In this document: positions 28,739 through 37,335 of the stretch, piece after piece | How the letters are laid out: each line of letters starts with the position of its first letter | Position numbering within the stretch: the first letter of the stretch is position 1 | Assembly: GCA_947449765.1 (NCBI GenBank) | Contig: CANFSP010000001.1 | Span: 496,001 to 560,000 of the forward strand | Source of the DNA: Actinomycetota bacterium | GTDB taxonomy: Bacteria > Actinomycetota > Actinomycetes > Actinomycetales > Microbacteriaceae | DNA length: 64,000 bases | Direction of reading: 5' to 3' | Notes under the pieces: generated by a model | Told to the model about the DNA's origin: nothing | Database searches by the model: none | What the model saw: only the letters and a program-made list of their open reading frames with translations | Made by a program: the position numbers and the translations under genes

Positions 28739-28925
28739 GGGTTGAGCGTGTCGAAACCCTTGGGTTGAGCTTGTCGAAACCCGCCGGGTTGAGCGTGTCG
28801 AAACCCCGTTGGTTGAGCGTGTCGAAACCTCGTTGGTTGAGCGTGTCGAAACCTCGTTGGTTGAGCCTGTCGAAACCCGCCGGGTTGAGCCTGTCGAAAC
28901 CCGCCGGGTTGAGCCTGTCGAAACC
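28739..28925. repeat. Eight-copy 24-bp tandem array of the dispersed TTGAGC-TGTCGAAAC repeat
   Basis: Eight copies of GGTTGAGCSTGTCGAAACC (S = G or C; one copy has T there) start every 24 bases (28739, 28763, 28787, 28811, 28835, 28859, 28883, 28907), separated by 5-base CSYNN-like spacers. It fills the space between the DUF2256 start and hisB. The same motif occurs inside argC. It is not a CRISPR: the spacers are 5 bases and there is no cas gene. Confidence 0.95.
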
Positions 28926-28954
28926 CCGCCAACCCGTGCCGGTAAACTTTGCCT

Positions 28955-29566
28955 ATGGCAAAAGCAGCACGTCGCGTCGCAACCATCGAGCGCACCACCA
29001 GCGAATCCTCCGTCTCGCTCACCCTCGATCTTGACGGCGATGGCACCTCGAAAATCAACACCACGGTGCCCTTCTTTGATCACATGCTCACGGCTTTTGC
29101 TAAGCACTCGCTCACGAATCTCACTGTGAACGCCACTGGCGACACACACATCGACGTGCACCACACGGTTGAGGACACCGCAATTGTGCTCGGCCAAGCG
29201 ATCAAGCAGGCACTCGGCGATAAGGCCGGCATTTCGCGCTACGGCGACGCGCTGTGCCCGCTCGACGAGGCGCTCGCTCAAGCCGTTGTTGATATCTCGG
29301 GTCGGCCTTACCTCGTGCACACGGGTGAGCCCGCAGGTTTCGAGCACCACCTCATCGGCGGTCACTTCACCGGCTCGATGGTGCGTCACGTCTTTGAAGC
29401 GATCACCTTCAACGCCGGCCTGACGGTTCACGTCAATGTCATCAATGGCCGCGATCCACACCACATTGCCGAAGCCGAATTTAAGGCGTTCGCGCGGGCG
29501 TTTCGTCAGGCCAAAGCACTCGATCCCTTGGTGAGTGGAATTCCGAGCACCAAGGGCGCTTTGTGA
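28955..29566 (+). CDS. hisB: HisB, imidazoleglycerol-phosphate dehydratase
   Basis: 203 aa from the ATG at 28955. A manganese enzyme of histidine synthesis. The paired metal motifs [12 protein letters not shown] and H-x-x-E in [16 protein letters not shown], and PFFDHML at the N-terminus, are canonical. The single-domain actinobacterial form. Its end overlaps hisH by 4 bases. The promoter must lie in or beyond the 24-bp repeat array just upstream. Confidence 0.96.
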   Translation: MAKAARRVATIERTTSESSVSLTLDLDGDGTSKINTTVPFFDHMLTAFAKHSLTNLTVNATGDTHIDVHHTVEDTAIVLGQAIKQALGDKAGISRYGDALCPLDEALAQAVVDISGRPYLVHTGEPAGFEHHLIGGHFTGSMVRHVFEAITFNAGLTVHVNVINGRDPHHIAEAEFKAFARAFRQAKALDPLVSGIPSTKGAL

Positions 29567-30195
29567 CGAAGCCCCACGTCGCCGTCTTTGATTACGGCAT
29601 CGGTAACATTCACTCGGCGGTCAAAGCCGTGGAGCGTGCGGGTGCCACAGTCGAGCTCACCCGCGATAAAAAGAAGTGCGCCGAAGCGGATGGCTTGCTC
29701 GTTCCCGGGGTCGGCGCCTTTGCCGCGGTCATGCAGGCACTCAACGAGGCCGACGGCGGCGAGATCATCGAGCGTCGGGTTGCTGGTGGTCGCCCGGTCT
29801 TGGGCATCTGTGTCGGTATGCAGATCATGTTCGACCGCGGCGTGGAGCACGGCATTGACACCGAGGGTCTCGGTCAGTGGCCGGGAGTGGTGCATCAACT
29901 CGAGGCGCCCATCCTGCCGCACATGGGCTGGAACACCGTGGATGCGCCTGCCGACTCCGCCCTGTTTCGGGGCATTCGCGATGAGCGCTTTTATTTTGTG
30001 CACTCGTACGCCGCCACTGAGTGGTCGCTCGATGTGATCCGCCCCTTCCCTGAGCCGCACGTCACGTGGGCCAGACACGGCCAGCGATTCATCGCGGCGG
30101 TCGAAAACGGCCCGCTCTCAGCTACACAGTTTCATCCCGAGAAGTCGGGCGAGGCGGGAATCGCCCTGCTCGGTAATTGGCTCGGCACCCTCTAA
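29563..30195 (+). CDS. hisH: HisH, imidazole glycerol phosphate synthase glutaminase subunit
   Basis: 210 aa from a GTG that overlaps the hisB stop (GTGA). A class I glutamine amidotransferase supplying ammonia to HisF. The triad is C83 (LGICVGMQ), H191 and E193 (QFHPEKSG). [10 protein letters not shown] at the start is typical. hisF is not in the window; hisA follows. Confidence 0.96.
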   Translation: MTKPHVAVFDYGIGNIHSAVKAVERAGATVELTRDKKKCAEADGLLVPGVGAFAAVMQALNEADGGEIIERRVAGGRPVLGICVGMQIMFDRGVEHGIDTEGLGQWPGVVHQLEAPILPHMGWNTVDAPADSALFRGIRDERFYFVHSYAATEWSLDVIRPFPEPHVTWARHGQRFIAAVENGPLSATQFHPEKSGEAGIALLGNWLGTL

Positions 30196-30213
30196 ATACG
30201 ACGAAAGAACCAC

Positions 30214-30945
30214 ATGACGAACATCCTCGAACTCTTACCCGCCGTCGACGTCGCCGAGGGCAAGGCCGTTCGCCTGACTCAGGGTGAACTCGGCACCGAA
30301 ACGAACTACGGCGACCCGGTTGATGCCGCTGCGGATTGGGCGGCGCAGGGCGCCGAGTGGATTCACCTCGTCGACCTGGATGCGGCGTTCGGGCGTGGCG
30401 AGAACCGCGCACTGCTGCGTCGGGTGATCAACGAGGTTCCCGGTGTCAAGATTGAGCTCAGTGGGGGCATCCGCGACGATGCCAGTCTCGAATCGGCGCT
30501 CGAGTCCGGTGCCACCCGCGTCAACCTCGGTACGGCTGCGCTGGAAGACCCGAGCTGGGCAGCCAGCGCCATCTCCCGTTTCGGCGACCAAATCGCGGTC
30601 GGCCTCGACGTGCGCGGCGAAACGCTCGCCGCCCGCGGCTGGACCAAAGAGGGTGGCAACCTGTGGGATGTGCTCGCTCGCCTCGAAGACGCCGGATGTG
30701 CGCGCTACGTCGTGACCGACGTGACGCGCGACGGCATGCTCAACGGCCCCAACTTGGAGCTTCTCGTGAGCATCACCGAGCGCACCGGTAAACCGGTTGT
30801 CGCCTCGGGCGGAATCTCAAGCCTCGATGACCTAGTCGCCCTGCGCGCACTTGTCGGCAAGGGCGTCGAGGGCGCAATCGTGGGCAAGGCGCTCTACGCG
30901 GGCAAGTTCACGCTCGAGCAGGCGATCGCGGTGGCGTATAACTGA
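30214..30945 (+). CDS. hisA: HisA/PriA, phosphoribosyl isomerase
   Basis: 243 aa TIM barrel. It isomerises ProFAR to PRFAR in histidine synthesis. In many actinobacteria the enzyme (PriA) also performs the TrpF step; specificity cannot be read here. [18 protein letters not shown] holds the catalytic Asp; [14 protein letters not shown] holds the second one; the phosphate loops are SGGI and ASGGIS. It overlaps the next gene at TGATG. Confidence 0.95.
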   Translation: MTNILELLPAVDVAEGKAVRLTQGELGTETNYGDPVDAAADWAAQGAEWIHLVDLDAAFGRGENRALLRRVINEVPGVKIELSGGIRDDASLESALESGATRVNLGTAALEDPSWAASAISRFGDQIAVGLDVRGETLAARGWTKEGGNLWDVLARLEDAGCARYVVTDVTRDGMLNGPNLELLVSITERTGKPVVASGGISSLDDLVALRALVGKGVEGAIVGKALYAGKFTLEQAIAVAYN

Positions 30946-31748
30946 TGACCGACAAGCATCAATTCGGCTCGAGCGACGAGCACGATTCGGCAGGGCAGCC
31001 CTGGGCCGGGCGTGAATTTGCGTCGAACAACTTCGCCGAGGATGACGGCACGGCATCCGCCATGTTCCTGGACGCCGTCGCCGCTTTTCGCGCGACCGAG
31101 CTCTTCAGCGAGGAACGCGCTCACGCCCTGCGCAAAGCGGTTGACGTGGTGCGCATCACGCGTTTTCTCGTCCCGCTTGTTCCGCAAGCGGGTGAGGTAG
31201 GCACCACCGCCAACGGACTCGCCGTCGATAAAACCCAAGAGCTCTCCATTGTGCACCTCGAAGGCCCCGACAACACGCGTGCTCTCCCCGTTTTCTCGAG
31301 CGTCGCGGCCATGCAGGCGTGGCGTGCCGAGGCGCGCCCGGTGCCGACCAGCGGTCTTCAGGTGGCCCGCGCCGCCGTCGATGACGCCGTCGACCTCATC
31401 GTCATTGACCCGACTAGCGAGTCCGAGCTGGTCTTGCGCGCCCGAACCTTCGAGGCGATCGCGGATGAGCGCCTCTGGATTCCGCCGTTTCTCGATTCTG
31501 ATCTCGCGCGCGCGTTCAACGCACCAGCCGAGGGTGACCCGTTCGTGCGTCGCGTGACACTCAGTGCGGGCGACCCCGATGCGCGGGGGATGGGACCGGA
31601 ACTCGTGGTCGAAGTTCAGATGGTCTCGGGCCTGTCGCAGGCGGAGGTCGAAAAAGTGATGGGCAAGCTCACCGGCGCTTGGGGCGAAGTTACCACCCTG
31701 AACCAGCGCATCTCCTCGATGCTGGTGCGCGTGGTTGCGGCTGAATAG
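30945..31748 (+). CDS. SseB-family protein
   Basis: 267 aa. The middle (LPVFSSVAAMQAWRAEARPVP) and C-terminal region follow the SseB N-terminal domain pattern common after his genes in actinobacteria. No catalytic motif. Its ATG overlaps the hisA stop, so it is co-translated. The cellular role is unsettled. It is convergent with DUF1844. Confidence 0.8.
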   Translation: MTDKHQFGSSDEHDSAGQPWAGREFASNNFAEDDGTASAMFLDAVAAFRATELFSEERAHALRKAVDVVRITRFLVPLVPQAGEVGTTANGLAVDKTQELSIVHLEGPDNTRALPVFSSVAAMQAWRAEARPVPTSGLQVARAAVDDAVDLIVIDPTSESELVLRARTFEAIADERLWIPPFLDSDLARAFNAPAEGDPFVRRVTLSAGDPDARGMGPELVVEVQMVSGLSQAEVEKVMGKLTGAWGEVTTLNQRISSMLVRVVAAE

Positions 31749-31751
31749 TCG

Positions 31752-32099
31752 CTAGTTGACCGGCCCGGTCCACTTCTCGCCCGGACCCATGCCGATCTCG
31801 TCGGGAAAAGCCGACGCTTCGCGAAACGCGAGCTGCACCGAGCGCAGCCCATCACGCAACGGCCTGGCGTGTGAGTCGGAAAGGTCAGCGGCAGCTGCCG
31901 TAATGAGTCCGGCGAGTGCATTGATCAGCTTGCGGGCTTCGTCGAGATCGACCATCGACGGCTGGCCTTCTTCATCGGCGAGTCCGCACTTTACGGCGGC
32001 GGCGCTCATCAGGTTCACGGCAACTTCGACAATCACCTCGACGGCGGGCACCTCGGCTATGTCGAGGGTCTGCTGTTGCACATCCTGATTTTCGCTCAT
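31752..32099 (-). CDS. DUF1844 protein
   Basis: 115 aa from the ATG at 32099, which has GAGAAGG upstream. It matches the DUF1844 family, usually found just before infC in actinobacteria, on the opposite strand here. VNLMSAAAVKCGL and LRSVQLAFREAS are conserved stretches. Function unknown. Divergent from infC. Confidence 0.85.
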   Translation of the reverse strand: MSENQDVQQQTLDIAEVPAVEVIVEVAVNLMSAAAVKCGLADEEGQPSMVDLDEARKLINALAGLITAAAADLSDSHARPLRDGLRSVQLAFREASAFPDEIGMGPGEKWTGPVN

Positions 32100-32130
32100 C
32101 ACGCCTTCTCTGGTAGTCTTACAAAGTTGT

Positions 32131-32187
32131 CTGCGGTCTCGTGCCAAAGTCGACACGGTAAAGAGGAGCGAAAGCTCCCACCCGCAG
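32131..32187 (+). promoter_or_regulatory. Structured 5' leader of infC-rpmI-rplT
   Basis: CTGCGG (32131-32136) pairs with CCGCAG (32182-32187). Inside are CGTG/CACG (32140-32143/32154-32157) and GGAGC-GAAA-GCTCC (32165-32178, a GNRA tetraloop). This three-way junction lies about 200 bases 5' of infC, where IF3 or L20 autoregulatory leaders are found. The ligand is not proven. Confidence 0.55.
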
Positions 32188-32382
32188 CCTCAAGGTTACC
32201 GGGTTCTTACACTCCGCTCGCTCGAGCCTCTGGTTCTCGCGGGTAGGTCAGGGTGTTGATGGATGCGCATCGCGCGCCATCGCAAAGTACGGGTTTGCGC
32301 TCTCGCGCGTGAACGTGTGCCCGAACTCCTCTTTTCCGAAAAGCAGCACTTTACCTGTGACGGAAAATCGAAGGAGTCCCGC

Positions 32383-33048
32383 ATTAGCGATCCACGTACT
32401 AACGACCGCATCCGCGTTCCCGAAGTTCGACTGATTGGCCCCAACGGCGAGCAGGTGGGAGTGGTGTCGATTGACGCTGCCCTGCGTCTGGCCGCCGAGG
32501 CAGATCTTGACCTTGTTGAGGTGGCTCCGCAGTCGAAGCCTCCTGTGGCAAAGATCATGGATTTCGGCAAGTACAAGTACGAAGCCGCACAGAAGGCCAA
32601 AGAGGCTCGTCGCAACCAGGCAAACACCGTGCTCAAAGAGGTGCGTTTCCGCTTGAAGATTGACGACCACGACTACGAAACCAAGAAGAAGCAGGCCGTC
32701 TCCTTCTTGAACGGTGGCGACAAGGTCAAGGCGATGATCTTGTTCCGCGGTCGTGAGCAGTCGCGTCCCGAGCAGGGCGTTCGTCTGCTGCAGAAGTTCG
32801 CCGAAGACATCGCTGAGTTCGGCACGGTTGAGCACACCCCTACCATTGACGGCCGCAACATGGTCATGGTCATCGGGCCACTCAAGAGCAAGTCCGAGGT
32901 CAAGGCCGAGCAGAACGCCAAGCGCGACGCCGCTAAGGCTGTGGCCAAGGCCGGTCGGGTAACCAAGGCCGAGGGCGAAACAGAAACTTCGGATGCGCCT
33001 GCCGCATCCGCGAAGAAAACCACACAACAAGGAGAGAAAGATGCCTAA
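32383..33048 (+). CDS. infC: Translation initiation factor IF-3
   Basis: 221 aa from an ATT codon at 32383, preceded by AAGGAG with 6-base spacing; the protein then reads [17 protein letters not shown]. Upstream in-frame sequence does not look like IF3. The rare ATT start is a known device by which IF3 limits its own translation. The N-domain, the [18 protein letters not shown] linker and the C-domain are present. An acidic/Ala tail is added at the C-terminus. It overlaps rpmI by 8 bases. Confidence 0.95.
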   Translation: MSDPRTNDRIRVPEVRLIGPNGEQVGVVSIDAALRLAAEADLDLVEVAPQSKPPVAKIMDFGKYKYEAAQKAKEARRNQANTVLKEVRFRLKIDDHDYETKKKQAVSFLNGGDKVKAMILFRGREQSRPEQGVRLLQKFAEDIAEFGTVEHTPTIDGRNMVMVIGPLKSKSEVKAEQNAKRDAAKAVAKAGRVTKAEGETETSDAPAASAKKTTQQGEKDA

Positions 33049-33235
33049 GCAGAAGACCCACTCGGGTTCGAAGAAGCGCTTCAAGGTCACCGGTAGCGGA
33101 AAGATCATGAAGCAGCAGGCTGGCATGCGCCACAACCTCGAGGTGAAGAGCGGAAAGCGCAAGCGCACGCTCAACGCAGAACAGGTGCTGTCGCCGGCAG
33201 ACGCCAAGAACGTCAAGAAGCTTCTCGGCCACTAG
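33041..33235 (+). CDS. rpmI: Ribosomal protein bL35
   Basis: 64 aa from the ATG at 33041 with a GGAGAG ribosome site. [20 protein letters not shown] is the family start. It overlaps the end of infC and is followed by rplT after 29 bases, the standard operon. Confidence 0.97.
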   Translation: MPKQKTHSGSKKRFKVTGSGKIMKQQAGMRHNLEVKSGKRKRTLNAEQVLSPADAKNVKKLLGH

Positions 33236-33264
33236 TCGCCGACCGATCGCAAGGATAAAAAGAA

Positions 33265-33651
33265 ATGGCACGTGTCAAAAACGCCGTCAACGCCGCTAAG
33301 AAGCGTCGCGTTGTTCTCGAGCGCGCTGAGGGCTACCGCGGTCAGCGTTCGCGCCTCTACCGCAAGGCCAAAGAGCAGGTCACGCACTCGCTCGTTTACT
33401 CGTTCCGCGACCGTCGCGCCCGCAAGGGTGAGTTCCGTCGTCTGTGGATTCAGCGCATCAACGCGGCATCGCGCGCGAATGGCCTGACCTACAACCGCTT
33501 CATCCAGGGCCTTGACCTGGCTGGCATTGAGGTCGACCGTCGCATGCTCGCCGAGCTTGCCGTGAACGAGCCCACCGTGTTCGCTCAGCTTGTGGCTACC
33601 GCGAAGAAGGCTCTTCCGGCAGACACCTCGGCACCGAAGGCTCAGGCCTAA
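33265..33651 (+). CDS. rplT: Ribosomal protein bL20
   Basis: 128 aa. [39 protein letters not shown] with conserved [21 protein letters not shown]. Binds 23S rRNA early in assembly and in several bacteria represses its own operon through the leader. The last gene of infC-rpmI-rplT; the TrmH gene follows after 23 bases. Confidence 0.97.
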   Translation: MARVKNAVNAAKKRRVVLERAEGYRGQRSRLYRKAKEQVTHSLVYSFRDRRARKGEFRRLWIQRINAASRANGLTYNRFIQGLDLAGIEVDRRMLAELAVNEPTVFAQLVATAKKALPADTSAPKAQA

Positions 33652-33674
33652 CGAGCCTGCCGAAAGGCAACACT

Positions 33675-34499
33675 ATGCTCGACAACCCGCGCGCGTCTCG
33701 CGTCAAGCAGGTTGCGAAGCTCTCCCAGCGAGGAGCCCGGTTAGACACCGGGCTCTTCCTGTTGGAGGGACCGCAGGCTGTCTCCGAGGCATTGGCTTAC
33801 CGATCTGAATTGATCGTCGAGCTTTTTGCGACCCCCACCGCTCTTGAGCGTTACAGTGACATCGCTGCCACCGCCGTTGATGCGGGCGTTGACGTCGAGT
33901 TCGCCACCGAAGAGGTCATTGACGCGATGGGTGACACGGTCACCCCTCAGGGTTTCATCGCCGTGTGTCGCCAATTCCCGACGGCACTCAAAGACGTACT
34001 GCGCGAGGGCCGTGACGGTGGTGCGCCGAAACTGGTCGCCATCCTCGAAGAGGTGCGCGACCCGGGCAACCTCGGCACGATCATCCGCGTGGCTGACTCG
34101 GCGGGTGCCGATGCGGTCATTCTCACCGGACGCAGTGTCGATCTGTACAACCCGAAGGTTGTGCGTTCGACCACGGGGTCGCTGTTCCACCTGCCCGTCA
34201 CGGTCGGTGTGGAATTGACGGATGCGCTTGCCGCAGCCCGCGCGGCCGGTCTGCAGATTCTCGCCGCCGACGTTAAGGGCGTCGACCTGCCCGAGGTAGC
34301 TCACGAGCTACTCGCCAAGCCGACCGCCTGGTTGTTTGGCAATGAGGCGCGTGGCCTTGAGGATGCGCATCTCGCGCTGGCTGACTCGTCGGTTCGCGTG
34401 CCCATCTATGGTGAAGCAGAGTCGATGAACCTCGCGACCGCGGCGAGCGTGTTGGTCTATCAAAGCGCCTTCGCGCAACGCGGCTCTTCTAAGCTGTGA
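33675..34499 (+). CDS. SpoU/TrmH-family rRNA 2'-O-methyltransferase
   Basis: 274 aa. An N-terminal RNA-binding (L30e-like) substrate domain precedes the SPOUT knot domain. Knot motifs: RDPGNLGTIIRVADSAGAD, WLFGNEARGL and PIYGEAESMNLATAAS. The usual actinobacterial gene between rplT and pheS. The exact methylated nucleotide is unknown. Confidence 0.92.
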   Translation: MLDNPRASRVKQVAKLSQRGARLDTGLFLLEGPQAVSEALAYRSELIVELFATPTALERYSDIAATAVDAGVDVEFATEEVIDAMGDTVTPQGFIAVCRQFPTALKDVLREGRDGGAPKLVAILEEVRDPGNLGTIIRVADSAGADAVILTGRSVDLYNPKVVRSTTGSLFHLPVTVGVELTDALAAARAAGLQILAADVKGVDLPEVAHELLAKPTAWLFGNEARGLEDAHLALADSSVRVPIYGEAESMNLATAASVLVYQSAFAQRGSSKL

Positions 34500-34501
34500 G
34501 C

Positions 34502-35449
34502 ATGCCTGTGCTTCACAACTCAAGCCTTCGCAACCCAAGCCTTCGCAACCCAAGCCTTCGTCACCCGAGAACGCGTCGGTTTCGCGTGCGCCACGCCGCC
34601 ATCGTCGTCATGATTGTGGGGCTTGTCTCCTCGGCGCTCGGGGCATCACCCGCAGTGGCCATCGACGATACGACCACTAGCCCGAAGCACGCGTGGGTGG
34701 ATCCCACTGTCCCGTTGTCTGGTGGAAACTTTGGCTTCTCTGTAACGTTCACCTTCCCGCCGATCACTGAGCACGCCGTGTCACACGGCACCGCGCCGGT
34801 CTTCACGACCGGAGTCACGCACTGTCTCGCTGGTGCACCGGTGAGTCCCATGACCTTCTCCTGTGAGGGACTCGGAACTCCAGTTCCCGGTGAGTACACG
34901 TTCGAAGCGAGCATCAGAACGCTTGCCGGCGACATCCACCACTGGGTGGTGCCGGTCACCGTGTGTGACGGTGCCTGCAGCCCGAGGTTCTGGTTCACGG
35001 CCAGCCCCGAGCCTCTGCGCTACTTGGTCAACGAAGAACTTGGCACGCAAACTCAGGGCACCTACGTGTTCAATGAGGATTGGAACGCCAACTCGGACAC
35101 GGTGGTTTTTTCACCACCGAGCAACAGCAACGGTTTTGCGCCGGGTGACTGGGAAATCACCACCGCCGAGGTGATGAACGGCTCGCACTACGGTTTGCGT
35201 GGCACATTCTCGGCCACGGGCGATTACGCCATGACCATCCAGGTGCAGGACGAGTTTGGCGGGTTGCACGCGGCCACACAGTCGATCCACGTCTGCACTC
35301 GAGAAGAATGCCCAGACTTGGTTCCCGGCTACCTTCCCGATACCGGCCAAAACCTCATCCTCATTTATTGGATCGGCGGCATTAGTGCTCTCGTCATTGT
35401 GCTGGGCGTCGGCGCGATGATCATTGTTCGTCGCCGCGGCAAGAAGTAG
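34502..35449 (+). CDS. Secreted LPXTG cell-wall-anchored protein
   Basis: 315 aa from ATG 34502 (GTG 34496 also possible). A signal peptide with hydrophobic core AAIVVMIVGLVSSALGASPAVA is preceded by a basic N-terminus containing three SLRNP-like repeats (15-bp DNA repeat CAAGCCTTCGCAACC from 34521). The exported part has two Ig-like or beta-rich modules with several cysteines. It ends in a sorting signal: LPDTG, a hydrophobic helix and RRRGKK. A sortase should therefore link it to peptidoglycan. The ligand or role is unknown; inserted in the TrmH-pheS interval together with the toxin-antitoxin pair. Confidence 0.85.
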   Translation: MPVLHNSSLRNPSLRNPSLRHPRTRRFRVRHAAIVVMIVGLVSSALGASPAVAIDDTTTSPKHAWVDPTVPLSGGNFGFSVTFTFPPITEHAVSHGTAPVFTTGVTHCLAGAPVSPMTFSCEGLGTPVPGEYTFEASIRTLAGDIHHWVVPVTVCDGACSPRFWFTASPEPLRYLVNEELGTQTQGTYVFNEDWNANSDTVVFSPPSNSNGFAPGDWEITTAEVMNGSHYGLRGTFSATGDYAMTIQVQDEFGGLHAATQSIHVCTREECPDLVPGYLPDTGQNLILIYWIGGISALVIVLGVGAMIIVRRRGKK

Positions 35450-35559
35450 GCGTTGCTAGCCGGTCTTACCCGGCAAACTTGGGCGTTGACCTTTCCCCAC
35501 CGGCGGCCGAATGTTCGATGGTGCCGTGGGAAACGTCTCGTTTTGCGAGATGACATCCG

Positions 35560-35596
35560 TTGATGAGAAGTATGAGCATTCGTATACTCAAAGTAT
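35560..35596 (+). promoter_or_regulatory. Promoter and operator of the MazEF-type module
   Basis: TTGATG (35560-35565), 17-base spacer, TATACT (35583-35588). Expected start of transcription is at or next to the ATG 35595, so the mRNA may be leaderless. Half sites AGTAT (35569), ATACT (35584) and AGTAT (35592) overlap the promoter, with ATACT-CAA-AGTAT as a perfect inverted repeat; typical of antitoxin autorepression. Confidence 0.6.
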
Positions 35597-35939
35597 GACT
35601 ACTCGGCCCGCCACTGATTCACCAACGACAATCAAGGTCACGATGGCCACCCGAAACCGTCTCAAGGCTCGGACCGAAAAATCGGGCTCACCCAGTCTCG
35701 ATTCCTATCTCAACGCACTTGTCGATGCGGCCGAGCGCGCAGAAAAACTCTCCGAGTTTCGGGCAGTGATGGCTCGCGTGACACCCGACGAATGGGCGAG
35801 CTACATGTCCGAAGTTTCGACGATGGATGCGAGTCTCACCGACGGACTCAGCCCTGCCGAAAATTGGGATGACGACTGGCCCGGCGACCGGCCCGGCGAC
35901 CGGCCTGACGACCGGCCCGACGAGTGGGACGCAAAGTGA
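35595..35939 (+). CDS. Antitoxin of a MazEF-type pair
   Basis: 114 aa. N-terminal ribbon-helix-helix-like segment (TIKVTMATRNRLKARTEKSG), a helical middle and a disordered acidic tail with GDRPGDRPDDRP repeats, which may bind the toxin. The stop overlaps the toxin GTG by 4 bases. It should bind the palindrome at its own start. Confidence 0.8.
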   Translation: MTTRPATDSPTTIKVTMATRNRLKARTEKSGSPSLDSYLNALVDAAERAEKLSEFRAVMARVTPDEWASYMSEVSTMDASLTDGLSPAENWDDDWPGDRPGDRPDDRPDEWDAK

Positions 35940-36289
35940 CCACTGGACTTGCTCCGGGGCAAATCTGGTGGGCCAATCTCGGTGACGGAGTCGGTCGCGA
36001 GCAAAGCGGACGCAGGCCGGTGCTCATCGTCGCCGACTACGACTACCTCGAACCCGTCGATGCGCTCGCGGTCGTCATGCCTCTGACAAAGGTCAGGCGC
36101 GGGTGGCCGAATCACGTTCTGGCTGTGGGCGAGACCGGCATTCGCCGGGAATCGTGGATCATGACCGAACAGGTTCGCACCATTTCTCGGCAGCGGCTGA
36201 AACAGCACGCGGGGTCGCTCTCTCCCGAAAGTTTTAGTGCGGTCACGTGGTGGGCAAGCGTGTTTCTCGGGCTTCCTGAGCCCAAGTAA
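35936..36289 (+). CDS. MazF/PemK-family endoribonuclease toxin
   Basis: 117 aa from the GTG at 35936, overlapping the antitoxin stop (GTGA). PGQIWWANLGDGVGREQSGRRPVLIVA is the MazF core, followed by MPLTK and ESWIMTEQVRTISRQRL. Members cut mRNA or tRNA at short motifs; the target is unknown. Located between the LPXTG gene and pheS, where it may be lost or gained without harm to the core genes. Confidence 0.9.
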   Translation: MTTGLAPGQIWWANLGDGVGREQSGRRPVLIVADYDYLEPVDALAVVMPLTKVRRGWPNHVLAVGETGIRRESWIMTEQVRTISRQRLKQHAGSLSPESFSAVTWWASVFLGLPEPK

Positions 36290-36300
36290 ACTTGAGTCTC

Positions 36301-37335
36301 GTGTCTGTTGAAATCACCGAGTCGAGCGTCGCGTCGGCGTTGGCGGCCGCACTCGAGGCCATCGCGCAGGCGACGGATAGTTCATCCCTGAAGGCGGCCC
36401 GCAGTTCGTTTCTGGGTGAGAATTCGCCACTTGCCGCGCTGAATGCTTCGCTCAAAGACGTGCCGAACGACCAGAAGGCATCGGCCGGAAAACTTGTCGG
36501 GCAGGCTCGCGCCGAGGCGAACCAGGCCTACGCGCAGGCTGAAGAGCGCATCGTGGTGGCGGAACAGAACGCGAAACTCGACGCCGAGCGCGTGGACATC
36601 ACGGCAGCGCCGAGTCACTTTCGTGCCGGAGGGCGCCATCCGCTCATGCTGTTGCAAGAAGAATTCTGTGACGCATTCGTGGGCATGGGGTGGGAAATTG
36701 CCGAGGGTCCGGAGCTTGAGAGCGAGTGGTACAACTTCGACGCGTTGAACTTCGACGAGGATCACCCGGCACGCGCCATGCAGGACACGTTCTTCGTCGA
36801 GCCGGTCGATGCCCACCTCGTGCTGCGCACGCACACCAGCCCGGTGCAGTTGCGCGCCATGCTCGAGCGCGAGTTACCGATTTATGTGCTCGCCCCGGGA
36901 CGCGTGTACCGCACTGATGAGCTCGACGCCACGCACACTCCGGTCTTCACCCAGATCGAGGGTCTCGCCATCGACAAGGGCCTCACCATGGCCCACCTGC
37001 GCGGCACCCTCGAACACGCTGCCCGTCTGATGTTCGGTGACGATGCCCGCATCCGACTGCGCCCCAATTACTTTCCGTTCACCGAGCCGAGCGCCGAACT
37101 GGACGTGTGGCACCCCACCTTCGTCGGCGGCGCCCGCTGGATCGAGTGGGGTGGATGCGGCATGGTCAACGCCAACGTGCTTCGCTCGGCCGGTATCGAC
37201 CCCGAGGTGTACACCGGTTTCGCGTTCGGCATGGGTGTCGAGCGCACGCTCATGTTCCGCAATCAGGTGCAAGACATGCACGACATGGTCGAGGGCGACA
37301 TTCGCTTCTCGCAGCAGTTTGGAATGGTTGTCTGA
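36301..37335 (+). CDS. pheS: Phenylalanyl-tRNA synthetase alpha subunit
   Basis: 344 aa from the GTG at 36301 (TTG 36292 possible). Motif 2 and 3 features of class II synthetases: GRHPLMLLQEEFCDAF, RTHTSPVQLRAM, GRVYRTDELDATHTP and FGMGVERTLMFR. Charges tRNA-Phe with PheT as (alpha-beta)2. Its stop overlaps the pheT ATG (TGATG). Confidence 0.97.
   Translation: MSVEITESSVASALAAALEAIAQATDSSSLKAARSSFLGENSPLAALNASLKDVPNDQKASAGKLVGQARAEANQAYAQAEERIVVAEQNAKLDAERVDITAAPSHFRAGGRHPLMLLQEEFCDAFVGMGWEIAEGPELESEWYNFDALNFDEDHPARAMQDTFFVEPVDAHLVLRTHTSPVQLRAMLERELPIYVLAPGRVYRTDELDATHTPVFTQIEGLAIDKGLTMAHLRGTLEHAARLMFGDDARIRLRPNYFPFTEPSAELDVWHPTFVGGARWIEWGGCGMVNANVLRSAGIDPEVYTGFAFGMGVERTLMFRNQVQDMHDMVEGDIRFSQQFGMVV

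Noticed and set aside
28739-28925. CRISPR array
   Set aside because: The spaces between units are only 5 bases and near-identical, and no cas gene is present.
37107-37334. N-terminal extension of pheT
   Set aside because: It lies within pheS; the ATG at 37335 overlaps the pheS stop and matches the family start.
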